Below, in pieces: positions 1 through 5,164 of a stretch of DNA of 5,219 nt. A program made the position numbers and the translations under genes. Every line of letters starts with the position of its first letter. Position 1 is the first letter of the stretch. The notes beneath the pieces were generated by a model. That model saw only the letters and a list, made by a program, of their open reading frames with translations. It was not told the origin of the DNA and ran no database searches. The stretch comes from DSQQ01 sp964443075 (lineage in GTDB: Bacteria > Chloroflexota > Anaerolineae > 4572-78 > J111): assembly GCA_964443075.1 (NCBI GenBank), contig CAYUCB010000470.1, positions 1 through 5,219 of the forward strand, given 5' to 3'.

Positions 1-36
1 AAAGTCGGACTTGACCCCGGCTGCGGCTTGACTAAG

Positions 37-50
37 GTGACATTTGTCAC
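37..50. promoter_or_regulatory. Perfect dyad GTGACA-TT-TGTCAC in the hoxF leader, candidate operator
   Basis: Two 6-bp arms form a perfect palindrome around a central TT. Read as GTGA-N6-TCAC, it matches the core shared by operators of the CRP/FNR superfamily and of the NADH-sensing repressor Rex. The outer TT/AA expected of a full Rex site and the outer T/A of a CRP site are missing. A -35-like TTGACT (28-33) lies just upstream, and an AT-rich -10-like CATAAT (55-60) lies downstream, but the 21-bp spacing is too long for an ordinary sigma-70 promoter. The dyad sits 40 bp before the start codon, so a regulator bound there could control hoxF. The dyad is seen directly; the regulator is inferred. 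Confidence 0.4.
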
Positions 51-51
51 T

Positions 52-79
52 ATTCATAATTCACCATTCACAATTACTC
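52..79. repeat. Degenerate heptamer array, four units (ATTCATA type)
   Basis: Four successive 7-base units read ATTCATA, ATTCACC, ATTCACA and ATTACTC. They end immediately before the AGGAGG ribosome binding site of hoxF. The first three share the ATTCA core and the fourth is decayed. The frame-1 reading across this stretch stays open, but the codons look like repeat DNA rather than protein. It belongs to the same period-7 class as the arrays in the other hydrogenase spacers. Confidence 0.6.
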
Positions 80-85
80 AGGAGG
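80..85 (+). promoter_or_regulatory. Ribosome binding site of hoxF (AGGAGG)
   Basis: A perfect AGGAGG is separated by five bases (cccca) from the ATG at 91. It fixes the start of hoxF at 91. The frame is also open upstream to the window edge, with a TTG at 28 as a possible earlier start, but that extension has no such site and is built from repeat-like DNA. Confidence 0.85.
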
Positions 86-90
86 CCCCA

Positions 91-1749
91 ATGACAACAA
101 TTCGTTCAATGGTTCTGGTCTCCGGCGACCCGGAGAGCCTCAACCGGGGTGCGGCGGCGGTCTTTCAGCGGCTGCAACAAGAAATTAAACGGTTAGACTT
201 GCAAAACGAAATCTCGGTGACAATGACCGGCGATGTGGGGCGGCATGACGCCCTGCCCCTGGTCATTATTTATCCCGAAGCGGTTATTTACGGCCCGCTT
301 ACGCCCGGTAAAGTGCCCTACCTGGTAGAAGAACATCTTTACAAAGGCCGGATAGCCACCGAACTGCAAGCCTCGACCAAAGAACTTTCGGGGCGCATTG
401 CCTGGCTGTCTGCCCGCCAGGGCACCTTACCGGCAGAGCAGCGCCTGGTGTTACAGCGAGCCGGTTTGATTGACCCGGAAAATATTGAGGATTACCTTAT
501 TAACGAGGGCTACGAAGCTCTGGGCAAAGCCTTAACCTATATGTCGCCGGGTGAAGTGATTGAAGAAATCACTCAATCCGGGTTGCGGGGCCGGGGCGGA
601 GCCGGTTTTCCCACCGGGGTAAAATGGCGGGCAGTAGCCCAGGTGGATAACTACCCTAAATATGTGGTTTGCAATGCCGATGAAAGCGAACCGGGCACGT
701 TTAAAGACCGCCTGATTCTGGAAGGCGACCCGCACAGCCTCATCGAAGCCATGACCCTAGCGGCTTTTGCGGTCGGGGCCAGCCGGGGCTACATCTACAT
801 TCGCGGCGAGTATAAGCTGGCCCAAGCCCGGCTGATTCGAGCCATTCAACAAGCCAAAGAAATGGGCTTTCTGGGCCAGGGGATTTTTGGCAGCAACCTT
901 AGCTTTGACATTCACGTTCATGCCGGCGCCGGGGCGTATATCTGCGGTGAGGAAACGGCCTTGCTGGAATCTATTGAGGGCAAACGGGGTGAACCGCGCA
1001 TCCGCCCGCCTTACCCCACCACCTGGGGCTTGTGGGGCAAACCGACCCTGGTTAACAATGTCGAAACCCTGGCCAATATCCCCCAAATTATTCGTCACGG
1101 GACGGCTTGGTTTCGCCAGTTTGGCACCAAAAACAGCCCCGGCACTAAAGTTTATACCATCTTGGGCAACGTCAATGTCACCGGCCTGATTGAAGTGCCG
1201 ATGGGCATCACCCTGCGTGAGGTGATTGCTTTTTACGCCAAAGGCATGAAAAACGGGTCGGCCTTTAAGCTGGCCCAAACCGGTGGTTCCAGCGGCTCAA
1301 TCATTCCGGCCAGTTTGCAGGACACGCCCATGGATTACGACTCTTACAACCGAGCCGGAGTATCGCTTGGCTCCGGGGCGCTGCTCATCTGCGATGAAAA
1401 CACCTGCGTGGTTGACCTGGCCCGGGTGCTGCTTAATTTCTTCAGCCGGGAAAGCTGCGGCAAATGCACTCCCTGCCGGGTGGGCGGGCCGCGCGCCTTA
1501 CAAATTTTAACCGGCATCGCCGCCGGTACCGGTCAATTAAACGATTTGGACGACCTGGAAAGGTTGGCGACAAACCTGGCTCTGCTTTCTAACTGTGGGT
1601 TGGGACAAACCGCGGCCGCGCCCATCCGCGATATTTTGCGCCATTTTCGGGCCGAAGTTGAAGCTCATATCCGCTTAAAGGTTTGTCCGGCGGGAGTTTG
1701 CGCCATGAGCCACCGAGTTAAGCCGCCAGGGGAGAGGGCAAGAGGGTAG
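91..1749 (+). CDS. hoxF: HoxF/NuoF-like NADH-oxidising flavoprotein subunit of a bidirectional [NiFe]-hydrogenase
   Basis: The diaphorase subunit exchanges electrons between NAD(H) and the Fe-S chain through FMN, in the cytoplasm. The product is 552 aa. Residues 1-90 form a thioredoxin-like ferredoxin domain whose four cluster cysteines are all replaced (S11, S16, D48, H52). The NuoF core follows: glycine-rich GLRGRGGAGFPTG (164-176) for FMN/NADH, CNADESEPGTFKDR (194-207), YICGEETALLESIEG (from 283), then the SLBB-like and C-terminal helical regions. The [4Fe-4S] (N3-type) ligands are C456-x2-C459-x2-C462 and C502. The protein ends shortly after CPAGVC (532-537), where longer relatives of the HndC type continue into a 2[4Fe-4S] domain that is absent here. 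The start is the ATG with a perfect Shine-Dalgarno. The last 32 nt overlap the antisense DUF5647-like gene. Alone it could be NuoF of complex I; the HoxY-like gene downstream argues for a hydrogenase. Confidence 0.9.
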   Translation: MTTIRSMVLVSGDPESLNRGAAAVFQRLQQEIKRLDLQNEISVTMTGDVGRHDALPLVIIYPEAVIYGPLTPGKVPYLVEEHLYKGRIATELQASTKELSGRIAWLSARQGTLPAEQRLVLQRAGLIDPENIEDYLINEGYEALGKALTYMSPGEVIEEITQSGLRGRGGAGFPTGVKWRAVAQVDNYPKYVVCNADESEPGTFKDRLILEGDPHSLIEAMTLAAFAVGASRGYIYIRGEYKLAQARLIRAIQQAKEMGFLGQGIFGSNLSFDIHVHAGAGAYICGEETALLESIEGKRGEPRIRPPYPTTWGLWGKPTLVNNVETLANIPQIIRHGTAWFRQFGTKNSPGTKVYTILGNVNVTGLIEVPMGITLREVIAFYAKGMKNGSAFKLAQTGGSSGSIIPASLQDTPMDYDSYNRAGVSLGSGALLICDENTCVVDLARVLLNFFSRESCGKCTPCRVGGPRALQILTGIAAGTGQLNDLDDLERLATNLALLSNCGLGQTAAAPIRDILRHFRAEVEAHIRLKVCPAGVCAMSHRVKPPGERARG

Positions 1750-2011
1750 CGTTCCATTCCACCTGCTCGACGATCCGAATATGCTTTTGCATATTTATGT
1801 AAACAAGCGGACCGGCATCGGGGGGAAGGGTAGCGTGAGCCATTTCAAGATTAGCTCGATTGAACTCCTGGTCATCAGCATCTAAGAAAATTAACACCGC
1901 CTTTTCGGGCAGGGTATCAAGAATATCAGGATGATTAAAAACATAACGGTTGAATTGTTCAGTTAATTCAAAAACCTTATCAGTTATTTCTTGAGTAGTT
2001 AACGTTTCCAT
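1718..2011 (-). CDS. DUF5647-like small protein of unknown function
   Basis: The product is 97 aa, acidic, with no signal peptide or membrane segment. Visible features are a helical N-terminus with FELTEQFNRYVFNHPDILDTLP (about residues 14-35), a strand-like segment AVLIFLDADDQEFNRANLEMA (about 39-59) and a strand PLVYINM. The F-x-RYVF-x-HPDILD-x-LP-x-xAVLIFL-x-x-DD pattern is what I recall of DUF5647, a family of short proteins in Chloroflexota and Cyanobacteria without known function; this was not checked by search. The ATG at 2011 lies inside the 3' end of the preceding DUF7718-like gene (13-nt overlap), which suggests translational coupling; only a weak GAAAG lies upstream. Its 3' end overlaps hoxF tail-to-tail. 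A role as one half of a toxin-antitoxin-like pair is possible but unproven. Confidence 0.7.
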   Translation of the reverse strand: METLTTQEITDKVFELTEQFNRYVFNHPDILDTLPEKAVLIFLDADDQEFNRANLEMAHATLPPDAGPLVYINMQKHIRIVEQVEWNATLLPSPLAA

Positions 2012-2323
2012 TGTTTGTATCTTTCAATATACAACTGATTGTTAAGACGTAAGTCACGGATAGCATAATTTAGGGCTTCATCGTTATTGGCAAAGGCCAT
2101 TGGAGGTGATTTTATTTGGGTGCCATCAGGCTTTAAGTCATCTCGATGAACGTATCCATAGAGCCGTGTCATAACGGGTGATGGGTGTCCAGGTATCTTC
2201 CAGATAAACCTCAAGTTGTACGGCAAAACGTAAAATTCGGCCCCGGTCTTTCAGATAGCGCACTCGGAGAAAAGCATCGTTTAGAATTGGAATAAAATAC
2301 TGACGTTCATCCATACAAGGCAT
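1999..2323 (-). pseudogene. DUF7718-like small gene split by a one-base frameshift
   Basis: Two overlapping minus-strand frames make one protein if a single base is removed. The first frame (from 2323) reads to ...WTPITRYDTA and then runs into a stop at 2138; the other frame continues with GYVHRDDLKPDG... to a stop at 1999. Deleting the base at + position 2160 turns GCT-CTA-TGG into GCT-CAT-GGA and yields RYDTAHGYVHRDDL, which resembles the RYDTAHG-x-x-HRD signature I recall for DUF7718. The repaired product is 107 aa from the ATG at 2323, or 104 aa from the ATG at 2314 (MDERQYFIPI, the more family-like start). Function is unknown. It precedes and overlaps the DUF5647-like gene. It may be a real lesion or a one-base sequence error; no obvious slippery heptamer suggests programmed frameshifting. 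Confidence 0.75.
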
Positions 2324-2333
2324 CCACTAGAAA

Positions 2334-2362
2334 ATGCTACCATAGCTTATACCTTGTGTCAA
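2334..2362 (-). promoter_or_regulatory. Candidate sigma-70-type promoter for the antisense gene pair
   Basis: On the minus strand a perfect -35 box TTGACA (2362-2357) is followed, after a 17-bp spacer, by the -10-like TAGCAT (2339-2334, four of six consensus bases). This would start transcription only a few bases before the ATG at 2323 and about a dozen before the ATG at 2314. An overlapping alternative is TTGCAA (2374-2369), 17 bp, TATAAG (2351-2346), giving a somewhat longer leader. Either would drive the DUF7718/DUF5647 pair independently of the hydrogenase genes. Confidence 0.5.
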
Positions 2363-2383
2363 AGAATTTTGCAAAAGACACAA
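2354..2383. promoter_or_regulatory. Nested dyad in the divergent intergenic region
   Basis: TTGTGTC (2354-2360) and GACACAA (2377-2383) are perfect inverted arms of 7 bp separated by 16 bases. The interval contains a second perfect palindrome, TTTTGCAAAA (2367-2376). The structure covers the -35 region of the minus-strand promoter and lies just upstream of the ribosome binding site of the NuoG-like gene. It could be an operator serving both directions, possibly for autoregulation of the small gene pair, or an RNA stem in the leader of the + strand gene. No specific regulator can be named. Confidence 0.3.
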
Positions 2384-2391
2384 CACTTAAA

Positions 2392-2396
2392 AGGAG
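2392..2396 (+). promoter_or_regulatory. Ribosome binding site of the NuoG-like gene (AGGAG)
   Basis: AGGAG lies eight bases before the ATG at 2405. This decides the start: the frame is open further upstream to a TTG at 2354, but that extension crosses the divergent regulatory region, and the family begins with the VKLTINGQEIEVP ferredoxin strand directly after this ATG. Confidence 0.8.
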
Positions 2397-2404
2397 CAAT
2401 CCGT

Positions 2405-4408
2405 ATGACAGTTAAACTAACCATCAACGGCCAAGAAATCGAAGTGCCCGCCGAGACCACCGTGCTTCGAGCCGCCGAAATGAACGGGATTAGCATCCCT
2501 AAATTGTGCGATCACCCCCATCTAACCCCTTATGGCGGGTGTCGCTTGTGCGTGGTTGAGGTAGAAGGAGCGCGCACCCTGCAACCCTCGTGCACCTTGC
2601 CGGTGAGCCAGGGAATGGTGGTGCGCACCGATACGCCCAAAACCCAAGAAGCGCGCCAATTTGTGTTAACCCTGCTATTTAGTGAGCGCAACCACTTTTG
2701 TATGTATTGCCAGATGAGCGGCGGCGACTGCGAATTACAAAACGCCGCCTATCACGAGGGTATGACCCACTGGCCGCTCCAACCCAACTGGCAGCCCTAC
2801 CCGGTTGACGCCTCGCAGCCTCACTTTGTGCTGGATCACAACCGCTGCATTCTCTGCCGCCGCTGCGTCCGGGCCTGCGCCGAGTTGGTGGGCAACTTTA
2901 CCCTGGGCATGCAAGAACGCGGCGCCAGCACCATTCTCGTGGCCGACCTGAACGTGCCGCTAGGCCAGAGCAGTTGCGTTTCATGCGGCACCTGCCTTCA
3001 GGTTTGCCCCACCGGGGCGCTCATTGATCGCTTTAGCGCCTATCGAGGCCGTCTCAGCGACACCCAACGGATTAGAAGCACCTGCGCCGGCTGCAGCGTT
3101 GGCTGCGGCATCGAAATGATTGTGCGCGACAACCACCTCGTACAGATTGATGGTAACTGGGAGGCCCCGGTTAACGAAGGTATTCTGTGCCAGAAAGGCC
3201 GTTTTACCCCCCTTAAGGATGAACGCGAACGTATTTTAACCCCTTTGGTGCGTCAAAATGGACAGCTTAAAGCAGTCACCTGGGTTGAAGCGCTGCATAC
3301 TATCGCCGATAAGTTAAAACCACTCATCGGCAAAAATGGGCATGGGGTGGCGGCCCTGGCCTCAACCCGGCTGCCGCTCGAAGCGCTTTACGCCTTCAAG
3401 CAGCTCTTCAACCAAAAAATGGGCAGCGACATGGTCACCAGCATTGAAGAAGGCATCACCACCACCCTGCCCGGTTGGGCGGCTGAAGAACTGGGTCATC
3501 CGTTTGAAGGCAAATTGGATGTTCTCAAAACCGCCGATTGCGTTTTGGCCATTGGGGTTGATCTGGTTACCAACCATCAGGTTCCCGGCTTCTTTATCAA
3601 ACGTAACCTGCCCAAAGGCACCAAACTAATTGTCATAGACCCCTTTGACAACCCCTTACATAACCTGGCCGATTATTCTCTGCGCCCCAAAAAAGGCTCC
3701 GATTACGATTTACTGCTGGGCTTTATCGCCGAAATCACCCGGCAGGGGCAGCCAAAAGGTCAACCCGTGCAACCCGTTGACCTGGACAAATATCCGATTA
3801 ACAGCGTGAGCCATACCACCGGCATCCCGGTTGAGGTGATCGAGTCGGTTTGCCAGCTCTTAACTTCGGCCAAACAACCGGCTTTTGTTTACGGTAAAGG
3901 CATTACCCGCAACGGTTTCCCCACCGTTTTAAAAGCCTTGCTCGATTTGGCCCGCCTGGTAGGGGCGCTGGATGCTGAACATTCCAACCTGATCAGCGTT
4001 AAGGGTGAAGCCAATAGTCTGGCCGCTTACCAGTACGGGCTGAATAAAATTTTTCAGTTGAATGGTCAGCCGATGGTTTACCTGGCTCTGGGTGATGACA
4101 CGCCCAGCCAGCGGTTAATGCGGCGGCTGGAACACCAGCCATTTTTGGTAGTGCAAGCCAGCTACCTTTCTGCGGCGACAGACCAGGCCGATGTGGTCCT
4201 GCCGGCTGAAATGTGGGCTGAACAAGAAGGTCATTATCTCAACCTGGAAGGCCGGCTGCAACCGATCCAGCGCGGCTTAATTGCGCCGGAGGACGTGCGC
4301 ACCCATACAGATATTCTGGAAGCGATTGCCGCCCAGCTTGAATTTAGCCTGGATGAGGATTGGCAGGGGGCGCTGCATCAGCGGGTGCCTACCAATGCCA
4401 TTATCTAA
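2405..4408 (+). CDS. NuoG-like iron-sulfur subunit in the HoxU position of the hydrogenase
   Basis: The 667-aa protein should wire electrons between HoxF and HoxY. Domains in order: a [2Fe-2S] ferredoxin (C35-x10-C46-x2-C49-x13-C63); a His-Cys [4Fe-4S] motif (H97, C99-x2-C102-x6-C109); two [4Fe-4S] sites (C148-x2-C151-x2-C154-x3-C158 and C191-x2-C194-x2-C197-x3-C201), after which a typical HoxU (about 240 aa) would end; then a molybdopterin-oxidoreductase-type domain with an N7-like cluster (C227-x2-C230-x3-C234-x27-C262) and a fold-like region to the end, including ADVVLPAEMWAEQEGHYLNLEGR. No Cys occurs between C262 and C379, so the Mo-ligating Cys/Sec of formate dehydrogenases is absent and the domain is probably structural, as in NuoG. 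The C-terminal molybdopterin-dinucleotide-binding domain is also missing. It could be called nuoG or a hoxU fusion. It is separated from hoxF by the antisense pair. Confidence 0.85.
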   Translation: MTVKLTINGQEIEVPAETTVLRAAEMNGISIPKLCDHPHLTPYGGCRLCVVEVEGARTLQPSCTLPVSQGMVVRTDTPKTQEARQFVLTLLFSERNHFCMYCQMSGGDCELQNAAYHEGMTHWPLQPNWQPYPVDASQPHFVLDHNRCILCRRCVRACAELVGNFTLGMQERGASTILVADLNVPLGQSSCVSCGTCLQVCPTGALIDRFSAYRGRLSDTQRIRSTCAGCSVGCGIEMIVRDNHLVQIDGNWEAPVNEGILCQKGRFTPLKDERERILTPLVRQNGQLKAVTWVEALHTIADKLKPLIGKNGHGVAALASTRLPLEALYAFKQLFNQKMGSDMVTSIEEGITTTLPGWAAEELGHPFEGKLDVLKTADCVLAIGVDLVTNHQVPGFFIKRNLPKGTKLIVIDPFDNPLHNLADYSLRPKKGSDYDLLLGFIAEITRQGQPKGQPVQPVDLDKYPINSVSHTTGIPVEVIESVCQLLTSAKQPAFVYGKGITRNGFPTVLKALLDLARLVGALDAEHSNLISVKGEANSLAAYQYGLNKIFQLNGQPMVYLALGDDTPSQRLMRRLEHQPFLVVQASYLSAATDQADVVLPAEMWAEQEGHYLNLEGRLQPIQRGLIAPEDVRTHTDILEAIAAQLEFSLDEDWQGALHQRVPTNAII

Positions 4409-4410
4409 AT

Positions 4411-4438
4411 CGTAAAGCGTAAAACGTAAAACGTAACG
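4411..4438. repeat. Heptamer array CGTAAAA, four units
   Basis: The four units read CGTAAAG, CGTAAAA, CGTAAAA and CGTAACG and begin two bases after the stop codon of the NuoG-like gene. Two reverse-complement units (ACGTTTT, 4461-4474) follow 22 bases later. Each unit contains TAA and, since 7 is not a multiple of 3, the array stops translation in more than one frame. Confidence 0.75.
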
Positions 4439-4475
4439 AATTTACTTCATAAAATCATATACGTTTTACGTTTTA
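4420..4475. repeat. 16-bp perfect inverted repeat built from CGTAAAA heptamers
   Basis: Bases 4420-4435 are exactly the reverse complement of 4460-4475, with a 24-base loop (4436-4459). In RNA this would be a stem of 16 A/U-rich pairs with two CG/CG steps. It sits directly downstream of the NuoG-like gene. It lacks the GC-rich stem and clean U-tract of an intrinsic terminator, so an mRNA stabilising or processing element, or a repeat-expansion by-product, is as likely. Confidence 0.6.
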
Positions 4476-4567
4476 GAAATACCAGAATTTGGGAGAATTT
4501 ACACAGTGCCTGGTACAGGTAAATCTTGGAACTCCCTAAACCGTAAGGGGTCACATTATTTTTATTC

Positions 4568-4602
4568 GACGGTCGGCGGTCTGTCGTCGGCGGTCTATCA
4601 TC
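4568..4602. repeat. Degenerate GC-rich heptamer array, five units (GGCGGTC type)
   Basis: The five units read GACGGTC, GGCGGTC, TGTCGTC, GGCGGTC and TATCATC, with the GTC/ATC ending kept in register throughout. The array ends six bases before the Shine-Dalgarno of hoxY. It differs entirely in sequence from the CGTAAAA array in the same spacer, yet has the same period of 7. The remaining part of this 209-base spacer (4476-4567) shows no gene I can support. Confidence 0.6.
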
Positions 4603-4617
4603 AGAGCGAGGTTTACT

Positions 4618-5160
4618 ATGCCCAAACCCAAAGTATCAAGCGACTGGCTGGCCGCCTGCGCCGGTTGCCATATGTCGTTGCTGGATATGGATGAACGGAT
4701 CATCGCCCTGGCCCAACTGGCCGATATCCGGGCCACCCCCATCACCGACCTGAAAGAACCCGATGAGAGCGGCGTTGATGTAGGTATTTTAACCGGCGCG
4801 GTTAACACCACCACCAACGAAGAAGTGGCCGAACGGATGCGCGCACGCTGCAAAATTCTGGTAGCTCTGGGCGACTGCGCCGTTTTTGGTGGGGTGGTCG
4901 CCATGCGCAATTTTTTCAGCCTGGAAGAAACCCTGCGCCGGGCTTACATTGAAACCGAAAGCACCGACGCCGAGGGCAAAATCCCCCACAGCCCTCACTT
5001 GGGTGTGCCAACCGCAGTTAGAGCTGTGGGCGAGGTGGTTAAAGTAGATGTTTGTGTCCCCGGCTGCCCGCCCGACGCCGACGTTATTTTTTACGCCCTG
5101 AGCGAATTGGCCCAGGGGCGCATGCCCAAACTGGAAGGCGATATGCTACATTGGCATTAA
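4618..5160 (+). CDS. hoxY: HoxY-like small subunit of NAD-linked [NiFe]-hydrogenase
   Basis: The product is 180 aa, a minimal small subunit that carries the proximal [4Fe-4S] cluster and passes electrons between the Ni-Fe subunit and the diaphorase. Ligands are C14-x2-C17 (ACAGCHMSLLDMDER), C87 (ALGDCAVFGG) and C150 (VPGCPPDAD). The LDMDER and AMRN (95-98) signatures fit the HoxY type of group 3 enzymes; the related complex I subunit NuoB has tandem cysteines instead. There is no Tat signal and no C-terminal extension for extra clusters, so it is cytoplasmic. The ATG is preceded by GAGG (4608-4611) at a six-base distance. It lies 209 bp after the NuoG-like gene across repeat-filled DNA. HoxH should follow beyond the heptamer array. 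The subgroup 3d call rests on similarity and gene order and would be settled by the large subunit. Confidence 0.9.
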   Translation: MPKPKVSSDWLAACAGCHMSLLDMDERIIALAQLADIRATPITDLKEPDESGVDVGILTGAVNTTTNEEVAERMRARCKILVALGDCAVFGGVVAMRNFFSLEETLRRAYIETESTDAEGKIPHSPHLGVPTAVRAVGEVVKVDVCVPGCPPDADVIFYALSELAQGRMPKLEGDMLHWH

Positions 5161-5164
5161 ACTG

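Noticed and set aside
1..31. Open reading in frame 2 ending KSDLTPAAA-stop, possible 3' end of an upstream hoxE-like gene
   Set aside because: Only nine codons are visible and they carry no recognisable motif, so the gene cannot be supported from this window.
28..90. In-frame TTG start giving hoxF 21 extra N-terminal residues
   Set aside because: The stretch contains the dyad and heptamer repeats and has no homology-like character; the ATG at 91 has a perfect AGGAGG.
757..1278. Long minus-strand open frame of 173 codons opposite hoxF
   Set aside because: It is the antisense shadow of a well-conserved coding region with high GC and matches no family; HoxF motifs explain the sequence.
1718..2323. 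Insertion sequence or transposon carrying the antisense pair
   Set aside because: No transposase, terminal inverted repeats or target-site duplication could be seen at the borders.
2405..4408. Interpretation as a formate dehydrogenase alpha subunit
   Set aside because: There is no Cys or TGA-encoded Sec at the Mo-ligand position, the dinucleotide-binding C-terminal domain is missing, and the neighbour is a hydrogenase small subunit.
4533..4566. Weak stem (TCCCT/AGGGG) followed by a T-rich run, resembling an intrinsic terminator
   Set aside because: The stem is only five pairs with one wobble and an eight-base loop, and the T-run is interrupted; it would be inside the operon just before hoxY.
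4506..4694. 62-codon + strand frame starting with GTG, preceded by GGGAG at a 10-base distance
   Set aside because: It crosses the GC-rich heptamer array and overlaps the hoxY start in another frame; the composition is not protein-like and no family is recognised.
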